Shown: positions 49,555 to 59,115 of the stretch, piece by piece | Position numbering within the stretch: position 1 is the first letter of the stretch | Layout of the letters: the number at the start of each line of letters is the position of its first letter | Translations under genes and position numbers: made by a program | NCBI GenBank assembly: GCA_021325235.1 | Contig: JAJPHN010000031.1 | Location: 124,001-188,000 of the forward strand | Length of the DNA: 64,000 nucleotides | Reading direction: 5' to 3' | Source: Terriglobia bacterium | GTDB taxonomy: Bacteria > Acidobacteriota > Terriglobia > Bryobacterales > Bryobacteraceae | Notes under the pieces: generated by a model | Databases searched by the model: none | What the model was told of the DNA's origin: nothing | Seen by the model: the letters and a program-made list of their open reading frames with translations, nothing else

Positions 49555-52260
49555 TCAGCGCCGTGGATTCTTGGCGAGACTGGCCAGGTTTGCCATCAAC
49601 CGGAACGCTCCCGGTACACCTTCGGGCAGTTCGCGATAGAGAGCGTAAGCATTGTAGATATAAACTCCTTTGCCGTACTTGGCGTACAGTAAACCACCGC
49701 GCTGCGGCGCCTGCCCGGGATCATGTGTCTCGAGCAGGGCTTCATAATGCGGATCCCAACTGGTCAGGAACTTAGAGCCGCGTTCTTCGATCCAATCCTG
49801 GAAATCGGATTCGGTAATCTTGTTCGGCCACTGGAACAAAGGGTTCTGCGGATTCAGCAGCACGACTTTGCTATTTTCGTCGGTAACTTCCTCCGGCTCC
49901 TCGCCCATTTTGTACGGATACGGTCCGAAGTTATGGTCGAATTCGGGCGTATTGTATTGCACGATCAGAATGCCTCCGTTTCTTACATACTCGAGGAGAC
50001 GTTGATTAACGGCCGCGAGTTCCGGGTGTGCGGCATAGGCACGAACACCGAGAAGGATGGCATCATATTGTGCGAGATCGCTGGCTGCGAGATCGCTGAC
50101 GGACAAGTTGTGGACGTTGAGGTTCAGTTCGGTGAGCGCCTGCGGTATCTCATCGCCCGTCCCCATAAGGTAAGCGAGGCGCAAACCTGGTGCAATTCTG
50201 ACATCTGCGCCTGAAACATAATAGGTCGCGTCACGGTATAAGTAATAGGGCAACACATCTGGATATCCGGTTACGACATAGCCGGCTTGATATTGTTTCC
50301 CCGCATAGTCCGCCAATGCCTGCACTTCATATTGGCGAGTAGACAGATGCGCGGGAGTGACTTGGAAGTTGATGGACTGATCTTCGCCATCCTTTGAGGT
50401 CTGAAATATCGCGGTCGCCGGCTTACTTTTCCAACCGGGAGGCAATCGCAGCTGAAGGGTTCCTTGTGCCGGGCCCTTTGTGTTGCTGTGAAGAGTTACA
50501 GAGAGATTGAACGAGTTTGCGCCTAAGGGTACAATTCCGCGCTGCGGCCGGACCTGCACGGAAATTGCGGGAGCGATGGCGAGCGGCTCATAAACTACGC
50601 CGCGACCCGTCAGGTGCTGCACTGTTTGCACGACCTGCGCTAATTTGACGGGTACTCCCTGGTACTCGAACTCCACGCAGGCGGACAGCGGATACGGCGC
50701 AAACGAGCGTCCGAAAGTCTGTGGATCGACGAGATCGTAGTATGGTTGTTCGATAGAAGGCCGGCGGAAGTAAGGCTGAGTAAATGGGGCGGAATCCGAA
50801 ACGCGGACAACAAATAACTGCGAGATGCTCTTGTTGGGCTGAAGCTTCTGCGACGTTGTCTCTACGGCGGGTAGTTCGAAGGCATGCGGATCGGGCGATT
50901 CCAGATAAGCTCGCTTAAGTACGACTTCCGCCTGACTGGCAATACTGACCTGAATCTGGAATTGCTGGGCCCGTATAGCGATTCGAAACGTATCGGGATC
51001 GCCCATGAAGAAGGCAAATAGCGGGTTGCTCGGGCCCCCGGAATGAACATTGGCGCGCATGCTGAGGCCAAGCGCTTCTACTAACGCGTTGTTGAATTGA
51101 GCCTTCTTGATCTGCAGCTCGTGTATAACGTCGTACTTAGCTTCATCGCCGAGATTACTATGGATTACCTGACGAATCAGCTGCTCAGTGCGATGCAGAC
51201 CTTGCGCAAGTGCGGGAGCACAACGCTCCGGCTGCTGAGTCGAGTAAGTTACGGTTGCTTGCTCGACCGCGCGAGTAATGTCCTGCAGGCCATCTGAAAG
51301 AAAGGCTTGATCGGTTTGGCCGGCCAGGTCCGCGATTCCAATCAGACTTGTATCGATACCATCGAAGAACGACTGTTCCTGATCGGCTGTCCGAACCCGG
51401 CTGGCGAAGCGATGATAAGGAGACGGGATCTCACCAGCACGCGGAATGAATGGGCCGCCGTTCTGCGTTTTCTGTTCACCCAAGCCTCTGCGCGATAACT
51501 GTACGAAGCTTTCGGCCAAAAGCGGAGCATAGGTTCCTTCCGGGATTGTGACGTTCGAGCTCAGTTCGCGCGCGGCCTTTGCGTCGAATGGCACGCGGGC
51601 GTAGTATTTGAGTGGCGTCCAGGGATGCAGTCCTGCTTTGATCTGGTCGGGAAATCGTTTGGGATCTCCGGCCGCTTCGAAAACTTTCCTGGCCATGAGA
51701 CCTGCCATTTGATGGTTGCCGTGGCCATCGCTCGGACCGCCTACAAAGACCGAGGTTACAACCAAAGGGCGGGTCATGCGAACGATGCGTACCGCTTCGC
51801 CCAGGACGCGCTCCTCGGTCCATTTCTGCTCTGCCTCCTCGAGAGTTTTGGAGAAGCCGTAATCGCAGACGGTCGTGAAATACTGCTCGACGCCATAGTA
51901 GTTATCGGCGGCGAGTAGTTCCTGGGTGCGAACGAGTCCGAGGGCATCCCAGTAGTCAGAAGACATCTCGTTCGCGCCACCTTCGCCGCGATTCAGGGTG
52001 AGTAGCGCAACACGCGCTCCAAGCCCACGGGATTCAAAGGCAAGCATGCCGCCATCTTCGTCATCAGGATGGGCCGTGATCATGATGAGACTGGCGCGAG
52101 TCCGAAGCTTCTGGAGACTTTGCCACAATGCGGCCGCACCACGATTGGCCGGGATATCGAGAGCCGTGAGGTCCGGCTCGATGCTCGACGTGTAGGGTTT
52201 GGCAGCCCATACAGCGGCGGCCAGGATTGCGCTCAAAGCGAGTGCGCAGGCGAGCTTCAT
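49555..52260 (-). CDS. Large secreted PIG-L family deacetylase
   Basis: A 901-residue protein with a signal peptide (LACALALSAILAAAVWA). The N-terminal domain (about 55-250) has the PIG-L zinc motif AHPDDED and GHGNHQMAG, typical of N-acetylglucosaminyl deacetylases. A beta-sandwich region follows (RPQRGIVPLGANSF, LPPGWKS), and the C-terminus resembles a glutamine-amidotransferase-like domain (YDAILLGVRAYAAHPEL, VRNGGILIVQYN). This composite form is common in Acidobacteriota. It probably removes acetyl groups from extracytoplasmic amino sugars. I start at ATG 52260; an upstream in-frame start lies within the promoter of the divergent GT. Confidence 0.9.
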   Translation of the reverse strand: MKLACALALSAILAAAVWAAKPYTSSIEPDLTALDIPANRGAAALWQSLQKLRTRASLIMITAHPDDEDGGMLAFESRGLGARVALLTLNRGEGGANEMSSDYWDALGLVRTQELLAADNYYGVEQYFTTVCDYGFSKTLEEAEQKWTEERVLGEAVRIVRMTRPLVVTSVFVGGPSDGHGNHQMAGLMARKVFEAAGDPKRFPDQIKAGLHPWTPLKYYARVPFDAKAARELSSNVTIPEGTYAPLLAESFVQLSRRGLGEQKTQNGGPFIPRAGEIPSPYHRFASRVRTADQEQSFFDGIDTSLIGIADLAGQTDQAFLSDGLQDITRAVEQATVTYSTQQPERCAPALAQGLHRTEQLIRQVIHSNLGDEAKYDVIHELQIKKAQFNNALVEALGLSMRANVHSGGPSNPLFAFFMGDPDTFRIAIRAQQFQIQVSIASQAEVVLKRAYLESPDPHAFELPAVETTSQKLQPNKSISQLFVVRVSDSAPFTQPYFRRPSIEQPYYDLVDPQTFGRSFAPYPLSACVEFEYQGVPVKLAQVVQTVQHLTGRGVVYEPLAIAPAISVQVRPQRGIVPLGANSFNLSVTLHSNTKGPAQGTLQLRLPPGWKSKPATAIFQTSKDGEDQSINFQVTPAHLSTRQYEVQALADYAGKQYQAGYVVTGYPDVLPYYLYRDATYYVSGADVRIAPGLRLAYLMGTGDEIPQALTELNLNVHNLSVSDLAASDLAQYDAILLGVRAYAAHPELAAVNQRLLEYVRNGGILIVQYNTPEFDHNFGPYPYKMGEEPEEVTDENSKVVLLNPQNPLFQWPNKITESDFQDWIEERGSKFLTSWDPHYEALLETHDPGQAPQRGGLLYAKYGKGVYIYNAYALYRELPEGVPGAFRLMANLASLAKNPRR

Positions 52261-52307
52261 GCATTCCAGCGTAAGACAGCGCTTCTCGGGAACGGTATTG
52301 TGGAACC

Positions 52308-53294
52308 GTGCGCGTAACGGCCGTGATCCCAACCTGGAACCGGGCAGATCTCGTGCGCTCCGTTATTCGGAACCTGCAGGCACAGATACAGCCGCCCAAT
52401 CGCATTCTCGTCGTGGATAACGGTAGCACCGATTCGACGCGCGAAGTTACAGACGAGCTTGGAGCCGACTATCTTCGACTCGACAAAAATCGGGGATTTG
52501 CCGTTGCCGTAAATGCCGGGATCGGCGCGGCCGAGAGTGAATGGGTTCTCATCCTCAATAACGATGTAATTCTGCGGCCGGACTGGATAAGGAACATCGT
52601 TACCGCGCTCGGCGAGACGAGCGCGTGGTTTGCCGTAGGAAAGCTGCTGCAATCGGGAACGGAAGATCGGCTGGATGGCAGCTGGGATCTTGTATCGCGC
52701 GCCGGATACGCATGGCGCTGCGGCTATGAGCGCCCAGATGGACGGGTATGGTCGGAGCGCCGGCGAATTGCTCTCGCGCCGATGACGGCCGTCATGTTTC
52801 ATCGCGATGTCTTTACGAAAGTCGGTCTGCTCGAAACGCGTTTTGAATCTTACTACGAGGACGTGGATTTTGGAATTCGTTGCGCGCTAGCCGGCATCGG
52901 TGGTGTCTATGAGCCTTCTGCCGTCGCTGTGCATTTGGGAAAAGCGACTTACGGCAAGAGAGCGAAGCGCGTATACTTCCTGAGCACCCGAAATCAGCTT
53001 CTCTTGATTGCCAAACACTATCCCGGCCGAATCCTGCGCCGCTGGTGGTGGGAGGTGCTCGCAGGTCAGACACTGGCTCTGCTGGCAGCCGCTAAGCAGG
53101 GGCACTTGCTGGCTGGAATTCGCGGTAAATGGCAGGCCTTGCGGCTATGGCGATCTTTTCGGAAGAGCTTACCGGATTCCGCAGCTGTCGAAGCAGTTAT
53201 GGATGCCAGCGAGCGCGAGATATACGCGTTACAAAGCGCGATCGGATTCGATTCCTATTGGCGGCTGTACTTTGCACTCGTGAGGAGTAGATGA
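52308..53294 (+). CDS. GT2-family glycosyltransferase (1)
   Basis: A 328-residue GT-A enzyme starting at GTG 52308. It has VTAVIPTWNR, the nucleotide-binding VVDNGSTDST, LNNDV, and the DxD-like ESYYEDVDFGIR, the pattern of rhamnosyl/galactosyl GT2 proteins. The last 100 residues carry aromatic and basic segments that may sit at the membrane. It overlaps the next gene by 4 bases and begins a unit of sugar-transfer genes running to 55380. It is divergent from the PIG-L gene, with 47 bases between starts. Confidence 0.93.
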   Translation: MRVTAVIPTWNRADLVRSVIRNLQAQIQPPNRILVVDNGSTDSTREVTDELGADYLRLDKNRGFAVAVNAGIGAAESEWVLILNNDVILRPDWIRNIVTALGETSAWFAVGKLLQSGTEDRLDGSWDLVSRAGYAWRCGYERPDGRVWSERRRIALAPMTAVMFHRDVFTKVGLLETRFESYYEDVDFGIRCALAGIGGVYEPSAVAVHLGKATYGKRAKRVYFLSTRNQLLLIAKHYPGRILRRWWWEVLAGQTLALLAAAKQGHLLAGIRGKWQALRLWRSFRKSLPDSAAVEAVMDASEREIYALQSAIGFDSYWRLYFALVRSR

Positions 53295-54277
53295 GCGGCG
53301 CTCGTGTTGCTATAACGATCGTCACTTACAACAGTGCGCAATATATAAGTGGATGTCTCGAGCAGGCGCTTCAACAGGAGCACGCGCCCCTGGAAGTAAT
53401 CGTCATCGACAATGCTTCTTGCGACGACACGGTTTCGCTTTTACGGCCATTCGAAAAGCATGTCCGGGTTATCTGTAATCAGAGGAATACAGGATTTGCA
53501 GCGGCACAGAATCAGGCGATCTCCGCGGCCCGTTTGCCCGATTGGGTACTTACGCTGAATCCTGACGTCCGTCTGCGCGGAGATTTTGTGGGCACCTTAT
53601 TGGCGGCGGCAGCGTCCGATGATGCGATCGGCAGCGTGTGCGGAAAATTGCTTTCTGCTTCGTGTGATTTCACGCTCGGTTCGCCGCCCTTGCTCGATTC
53701 CACGGGCATTTACTTTACGCCGAGCTTCCGCCATCTGGATCGAGGCAATGGCGAGCAGGATCGCGGTCAATATGACAGGCCAGAGTATGTCTTTGGAGGC
53801 ACGGGCGCTGCCTGCCTGTACCGTAAGACTATGATCGATGACGTCTCGATCGCGGGAGAATTTTTTGATCCGGATTTCTTCGCCTATCGCGAAGATGCCG
53901 ATGTAGCGTGGCGCGCGCAGTTATTCGGATGGCGATGCCTGTACGCTCCCAGCGCGGTCGGCCTTCATGTACGCGCAGTGGTGCCGGAGAAGAGGGGCAA
54001 ACTTTCTCCGCTCATCAATATGCATTCAGTGAAAAATCGCTGGCTGATGCGCATCAAGAACACGACACCTGATCTCTATCGACGCTACTGGCTGCCCGTT
54101 ACGGCGCGGGATTTTGTGGTAGTGGGCGGTTGTCTGCTCGGCGAATGGAGTTCGTTGCCGGCGTTTTGGCGGATCTTGCAGATAAGAAAGAGCGCACTCG
54201 AGAAGCGCCGCGAAATCATGCGGCGAAGACGTGCAACCGACGACTACATAGCCGCCTGGTTTCGGGGAGAGCGCTAG
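53291..54277 (+). CDS. GT2-family glycosyltransferase (2)
   Basis: A 328-residue GT-A enzyme with ITIVTYNSAQYI, VIDNASCDDT, LNPDVRL and DPDFFAYREDADVAWR. Like its neighbour it belongs to the GT2 rhamnosyltransferase-like group. It shares the same fold and length but only modest identity, so it probably adds a different residue. The gene overlaps the previous stop by 4 bases (ATGA). A basic C-terminus (RREIMRRRRATDD) may touch the membrane. Confidence 0.93.
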   Translation: MSGARVAITIVTYNSAQYISGCLEQALQQEHAPLEVIVIDNASCDDTVSLLRPFEKHVRVICNQRNTGFAAAQNQAISAARLPDWVLTLNPDVRLRGDFVGTLLAAAASDDAIGSVCGKLLSASCDFTLGSPPLLDSTGIYFTPSFRHLDRGNGEQDRGQYDRPEYVFGGTGAACLYRKTMIDDVSIAGEFFDPDFFAYREDADVAWRAQLFGWRCLYAPSAVGLHVRAVVPEKRGKLSPLINMHSVKNRWLMRIKNTTPDLYRRYWLPVTARDFVVVGGCLLGEWSSLPAFWRILQIRKSALEKRREIMRRRRATDDYIAAWFRGER

Positions 54278-54288
54278 AAGCGGCTTGA

Positions 54289-55380
54289 ATGCGGATTGCA
54301 CTTGTCGGGACTCGAGGGATTCCGGCGAACTACGGAGGATTTGAGACTTTCGCCGAAGAAGTTTCGACTCGCCTCGCCGAGCGCGGCCACGACGTCACCG
54401 TGTACTGCCGCGAACGCTACGCCGAGTTGGTCTACCGCGGGGTGAACTTGCGTTATCTCCCGACGATTCGCCACAAGTATCTCGACACCATTGCGCATAC
54501 CGCGCTCTCGACTGCTGATCTTTTCCTCCGTAAGTACGATGTCGTGCTGTATTGCAATGCCGCCAATGCAATTTTCACCCTCTGGCCCCGATTTTTCGGC
54601 AAACCGACAGCGCTGAATGTAGATGGAATTGAAAGGCGGCGCAAGAAGTGGAACCGGTTGGCGCGCGCGTGGTACCTCGTTTCGGAATGGCTTGCGACCT
54701 GGTGCGCTTCGGCGATCGTGAGCGATGCCGAAACAATACGGGCGTATTATCTGGAGCGATTTGGTAAGAATTCGACCTTTATTCCTTATGGCGCAGATGT
54801 TGGGAAAATTCCAGCAAGCGATCGAGTGGAAGCGCTCGGGCTCACGCCGGGTCGATACGTGCTGTATGTCAGCCGCATGGAACCGGAAAACAATGCGCTT
54901 CTTGTGCGCCGAGCCTTCGAGAGAGTCAAGACGGAGTACAAACTCGCGCTGGTTGGAGATGCACCCTACGCAGAAAGCTATATAGCCGAGGTGAGGAATA
55001 CCAGGGATCCGAGGATCGTGTTCCCCGGTGCGGTTTACGGCGAAGGATACCGCCAGCTGCAGTCGCACTGTGCTGCTTATGTGCAGGCAACGGAGGTTGG
55101 CGGCACGCATCCGGCGCTGATCGAAGCAATGGGGCGAGGCGCCCTGGTGCTTTACCTCAACGTGCCGGAGAGCACCGAAGTAGCTGGAGGTGTCGCCGTC
55201 GCTTTTGAGCCTTCTGAAGATGATCTCACGGAAAAGTTACAGTGGGCGCTGGATCTTGCTCCAGGTGACCGCGAAGCGATGGGAAGCCGCGCGATGGAGC
55301 GAATCCGGGAACGCTATTCTTGGGACAGCGTAACTCAGCAATACGAGTCACTTCTTTCCACTCTGGTGCGCAGAAAATGA
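54289..55380 (+). CDS. GT4-family glycosyltransferase of the DUF1972 type
   Basis: A 363-residue GT-B enzyme. The start IALVGTRGIPANYGGFETFAEE is the DUF1972 signature, followed by the donor domain with YVSRMEPENN and the GT4 EX7E-like region EVGGTHPALIEAMGRG. Members add rhamnose or similar sugars in O-antigen and exopolysaccharide synthesis. ATG 54289 lies 11 bases after the previous stop. The end overlaps the alanine racemase start. Confidence 0.92.
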   Translation: MRIALVGTRGIPANYGGFETFAEEVSTRLAERGHDVTVYCRERYAELVYRGVNLRYLPTIRHKYLDTIAHTALSTADLFLRKYDVVLYCNAANAIFTLWPRFFGKPTALNVDGIERRRKKWNRLARAWYLVSEWLATWCASAIVSDAETIRAYYLERFGKNSTFIPYGADVGKIPASDRVEALGLTPGRYVLYVSRMEPENNALLVRRAFERVKTEYKLALVGDAPYAESYIAEVRNTRDPRIVFPGAVYGEGYRQLQSHCAAYVQATEVGGTHPALIEAMGRGALVLYLNVPESTEVAGGVAVAFEPSEDDLTEKLQWALDLAPGDREAMGSRAMERIRERYSWDSVTQQYESLLSTLVRRK

Positions 55381-56558
55381 AGCATCCGGCATCGACCGCC
55401 GTAGAAGATCGCAGCCCACCCTACTCGCCGCCAACGGCGATGCCATATCGATCGTGGGTGGAAGTTTCGCGCGCGCAGATTGCAGCGAATTTCGAAGCAA
55501 TCCGGAGCGCGGTCGGACCTTCCGTCGAGGTGATGCCTGTAGTGAAGGCGGATGCATACCGGCATGGAGCAGTGGAGGTTTCGCGGGTTCTCGAAGCGAA
55601 AGGCGCTCGCTGGCTGGCGGTCAGCAACACGGAAGAAGGAATCGCGCTGCGTGATGCCGGTATCCAGGCGCGGATTCTGGTGATGGCTGACTTTCTACCG
55701 TTCACGCGCGAGGCAATGCTGGCTTATGATCTGACGCCGGTGATTCACTCGCTCGCCGATCTGGCGGAGTTGAACCGGCTGGCTGTGACGCGCAGTGTGC
55801 GCTATCGCTGCCATCTGAAGATTGACAGCGGAATGGGACGGCTCGGGGTCCGCAACAACGCCAGCGAGATTGCGGCCTCGATTCGCGAGGCGAGCGAAGT
55901 GGAAGTGGAAGGGCTGATGACGCATTTCGCCTCGTCCGCCAATTACACTTCTGAACAAACAGACGAGCAGCTGGAGTATTTTGAACAGCTGGCCGCTGAG
56001 CTACGATCGGCGAATCTGTGCCCGTCCGTGCTGCATGCCTCGAGCACTATTCCCATCGCATATGGACGCACTCCCGCTTGGAAGCAGATGGTGCGGCCGG
56101 GTCACGCGATTTACGGCTACATTTCGCCAGCACGCGGACACGCCCCGCCAAAGATTTTGCAAGTGAAGCCGGCGCTCAGCTGGCGTGCAACTGTGCTTTC
56201 GCTAAAAGACGTGCCGGCGGGTGTTCTGGTGGGTTACGGCGGAATGTTTCGAACGGAGCGGCTGACTCGCCTGGCGGTGCTTGCTGCCGGTTATGCCGAC
56301 GGCATTCCACATCGCCTGGGCAATCGCGGAAGCGTGATCGTGCGCGGTAAGCTGGCTCCGATTGTGGGCGCGGTCAGCATGGATTTGACGACGGTTGATG
56401 TCACGGGCAGCGAGATTAAAGTAGGGGAAGCGGTAACGCTGCTCGGGCGCGAAGGAAATACGAGCATCGATGCGCAGCAGATTGCGCGCTGGGCCGGCAC
56501 CATTTCCTACAGCGTTCTTTGCGGCATCCACGCGCGCGTGAAACGCATCTACATCTGA
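55377..56558 (+). CDS. alr: Alanine racemase
   Basis: A 393-residue PLP-dependent racemase that makes D-alanine for peptidoglycan. The PLP lysine is in PVVKADAYRHGA, the second catalytic Tyr in VGYGGMFR, and LKIDSGMGRLG and SMDLTTVDV are conserved. ATG 55377 overlaps the previous stop; the first about 25 residues (HPASTAVEDRSPPYSPP) are an extension. Its place in the glycan run is unusual and may reflect D-alanine use in a surface polymer as well as peptidoglycan. Confidence 0.94.
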   Translation: MKHPASTAVEDRSPPYSPPTAMPYRSWVEVSRAQIAANFEAIRSAVGPSVEVMPVVKADAYRHGAVEVSRVLEAKGARWLAVSNTEEGIALRDAGIQARILVMADFLPFTREAMLAYDLTPVIHSLADLAELNRLAVTRSVRYRCHLKIDSGMGRLGVRNNASEIAASIREASEVEVEGLMTHFASSANYTSEQTDEQLEYFEQLAAELRSANLCPSVLHASSTIPIAYGRTPAWKQMVRPGHAIYGYISPARGHAPPKILQVKPALSWRATVLSLKDVPAGVLVGYGGMFRTERLTRLAVLAAGYADGIPHRLGNRGSVIVRGKLAPIVGAVSMDLTTVDVTGSEIKVGEAVTLLGREGNTSIDAQQIARWAGTISYSVLCGIHARVKRIYI

Positions 56559-56631
56559 GGCAGGCGGAATCGAACAGGTTCAAACGACTGCCGCAGGCAC
56601 CTGCGAGAATAGAAAAAGCTTTTCGTTACGC

Positions 56632-58374
56632 GTGACGATTACCGAATCCCTCGCGATCCTGCGCGCCGCCCAGGATCTGCCGAACCCATTTCAAATTCAG
56701 CTCGCCTGTAGCTTCACCCCGCTGCATCTGAAAACGCTTCTTGCGGCGCATCAGCAGCAGCGCATGCCCCAGAGACGCGCAATCGTAGTAGAAGGAGTTT
56801 TCGGCGACCTCATAGGTTCGATCGCAAGTGCTTCCAATCCGGCAGCCATTGCAGTTGTGATCGAATGGCAGGACCTTGATCCGCGGTTGCGCTATCGCGA
56901 AGGAGCAGCCTGGGGACGAACGCTGGCGGCCGATCTGATCGACACCGCCCGTATGATGCTTGGACGCATCGAGCAGGCAATCGGACAACTGCCGCCGCAT
57001 GTGGCCGTTGCGGTTTCCTTGCCAACTTTACCGCTGGTTCCGATTTTTCATCCGTCCACATGGCAGGCGGGTCAGCTGGAACTACTGCTCGAGCGGGAAC
57101 TTTCGGACTTTGCGAGCCGAGTGGCAGGTAGAAAATTGCTGAATGTCGTCAACCGGCGCTGGCTGGATGAACATTCGCCGGCCAGCAACCGCTTCGATCT
57201 GAAATCGGACCTGCTGATCGGTTTCCCCTACACAATCGCGCACGCGGATCAGCTGGCGGATGTGCTGGCTTTGAATCTTGCGCCCCGGCAACCTCTCAAG
57301 GGTGTGATTACGGATCTGGACAACACCTTCTGGAACGGTCTGGTCGGCGAAATTGGGACGGATGCTGTGCGTTGGGACCCGGCGAGCCGATATTATCTGC
57401 ACGGGCTCTATCAAAAGTTGCTGGCCGCGCTGGCTGACGAAGGCATTCTGGTTGGGATTGCCAGTAAGAACGATCCGAACGTGGTCGGCGAAGCGCTCAA
57501 GCGCAACGATCTCTTGTGCGCGCAGGAAAAGATTTTCCCGGTGGAAGTACATTGGTCGCCTAAGTCGGAGTCGGTCGGGCGTATTTTGAAGGCGTGGAAT
57601 ATAGGGGCCGATGCTGTTGCGTTTATAGACGATACGCCGCTGGAGCTGGCCGAAGTGGCAGCAGCGCACCCGGGGATTACGTGTCTGCAATTCCCGGTGG
57701 GAGATTACCAGGGCGTTTGGAATCTACTGCGGAACCTGCGCGATCTCTGCGGAAAGCCGCGGCTCAGCGAAGAAGATGCGCTACGGCTCGAGAGCATCCG
57801 GCGAGGCGCCGAGTTTCAGCAGCAGGCGGAATCAGGTGCGGCGCAGAGTGATGATTTTTTGAAAACGATTGATGCTGTTTTAACCTTCGATTTCGAAACC
57901 GCAGCCACGAGTGCCCGCACGCTCGAGCTCATCAACAAGACAAATCAGTTCAATCTCAACGGAGTTCGCCTGACCGAAGCCGACTGGCAGCAGAAGCTTG
58001 TCCAGCCGGGAGCGTTTGTGCTTGGCGTGAAATACGAAGACAAATTCGGAGCGCTTGGCACGATTGCGGCCGTGCAGGGGCGCCAGAACGTAAACAGGCT
58101 TGAAATTTCCGCATGGGTGATGAGCTGCCGGGCATTCAGCCGGCGAATCGAGCACCAGACACTCAAGCGGCTGTTCGATCGCTTCGGAGTGGATCGGATC
58201 GAGTTTAAGTTTGCTCCGACGGCGAAAAACGGACCGACCCAGGAGTTTTTCGGAACCATGCTCGGCCATTTGCCGGACAATGATTTTGGAATTGATCGTG
58301 CGCAGTTTGAGAGCGTTTGTCCAGCGCTGTATCATCGCGTAGAAGAAATAAGTGGAGTCACTCTGAATGGATGA
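56632..58374 (+). CDS. FkbH-like HAD-superfamily protein
   Basis: A 580-residue FkbH-type protein. The central HAD domain has GVITDLDNTFWNGLVGE and IASKNDPN, with AFIDDTPLELAEV; the C-terminal GNAT-like part has LELINKTNQFNLNGVR. FkbH proteins take 1,3-bisphosphoglycerate, dephosphorylate it and load a glyceryl (C3) unit on an acyl carrier protein. The ACP gene overlaps its end by 8 bases, which fits. It starts at GTG 56632, 73 bases after alr. Outside a polyketide cluster this is likely to build a glyceryl or related acyl modification. Confidence 0.92.
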   Translation: MTITESLAILRAAQDLPNPFQIQLACSFTPLHLKTLLAAHQQQRMPQRRAIVVEGVFGDLIGSIASASNPAAIAVVIEWQDLDPRLRYREGAAWGRTLAADLIDTARMMLGRIEQAIGQLPPHVAVAVSLPTLPLVPIFHPSTWQAGQLELLLERELSDFASRVAGRKLLNVVNRRWLDEHSPASNRFDLKSDLLIGFPYTIAHADQLADVLALNLAPRQPLKGVITDLDNTFWNGLVGEIGTDAVRWDPASRYYLHGLYQKLLAALADEGILVGIASKNDPNVVGEALKRNDLLCAQEKIFPVEVHWSPKSESVGRILKAWNIGADAVAFIDDTPLELAEVAAAHPGITCLQFPVGDYQGVWNLLRNLRDLCGKPRLSEEDALRLESIRRGAEFQQQAESGAAQSDDFLKTIDAVLTFDFETAATSARTLELINKTNQFNLNGVRLTEADWQQKLVQPGAFVLGVKYEDKFGALGTIAAVQGRQNVNRLEISAWVMSCRAFSRRIEHQTLKRLFDRFGVDRIEFKFAPTAKNGPTQEFFGTMLGHLPDNDFGIDRAQFESVCPALYHRVEEISGVTLNG

Positions 58375-58609
58375 GATTAGAACACGACTGATCAAGTGTT
58401 TCGAAACGGTTTTCCCCGATTTGCCGGCTGAGCAGATTCCGAACGCAAGCCAGAGTTCGGTCGCAAACTGGGATTCAATTGCGGCAATCACTCTGATCAA
58501 CGTGATTGAAGAAGAATTTCAGATCACGATGGATCTCGAGATGGCTGGTGAGCTCGACTCGTTTCCGAAGATCCTCGAGTACCTGAAAACGACGGCTGTG
58601 AATGCCTGA
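58367..58609 (+). CDS. Acyl carrier protein partner of FkbH
   Basis: An 80-residue acyl carrier protein. The phosphopantetheine Ser is in NWDSIAAI (the DSL-type motif), followed by the acidic helix VIEEEFQIT. It overlaps both neighbours (8 bases each), so it is translated together with FkbH and the VOC protein. It should carry the glyceryl unit made by FkbH. It is distinct from a housekeeping AcpP, which is more acidic and has DSLDTVE. Confidence 0.93.
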   Translation: MDEIRTRLIKCFETVFPDLPAEQIPNASQSSVANWDSIAAITLINVIEEEFQITMDLEMAGELDSFPKILEYLKTTAVNA

Positions 58610-59066
58610 GACGCCTGAGCACGAACCGCTCGGGTTCCCGATGCGGCTGCATCACGTTGGTTACGTCGTCGGAAATATGGAAGCTTCCATTCGAGGCTTT
58701 ATGCATTCGCTCGGAATGACCTGGGACGGACAGATCTTCCATGACCCAACGCAGCGAGTGCGCGTCACGTTCCTCGCGACGGGCCCGAACTGCGCACAGA
58801 TCGAACTCGTGGAACCGGCTGGTGAGAATTCACCGGTGGCCGTATTTCTGAAGACGCGCGGGGGCGGCCAGCATCATCTCTGTTACGAGGTTGGAGACAT
58901 CGAGCACGCCCTCGATGTTTTCAAATCGCGCAAAGCAGCCATCGTGCAGCGCCCCTGTCCTGCCGTAGCATTCGACGGACGCCGCATCGCATGGTTTATA
59001 ACACGCGAAAAGCTGGTGGTGGAATTGCTCGAAACGGGCAAAAGGCCTGCTGGCAATGAGCATTAA
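58602..59066 (+). CDS. VOC-superfamily (methylmalonyl-CoA epimerase-like) protein
   Basis: A 154-residue glyoxalase/VOC-fold metalloprotein. The metal ligands are visible as His in LHHVGYVV, His in QHHLCYEV and Glu in VVELLET, the pattern of methylmalonyl-CoA epimerases and related enzymes. Overlap with the ACP gene suggests that it acts on the ACP-bound or released product. True epimerases act on CoA thioesters; here an acyl-ACP epimerase or isomerase role is an inference. The unit ends here. Confidence 0.88.
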   Translation: MPETPEHEPLGFPMRLHHVGYVVGNMEASIRGFMHSLGMTWDGQIFHDPTQRVRVTFLATGPNCAQIELVEPAGENSPVAVFLKTRGGGQHHLCYEVGDIEHALDVFKSRKAAIVQRPCPAVAFDGRRIAWFITREKLVVELLETGKRPAGNEH

Positions 59067-59115
59067 ATTCCGCTGATCAGAACCAGAAACAAAGCCGCGT
59101 CATTCTAGGAACAGG

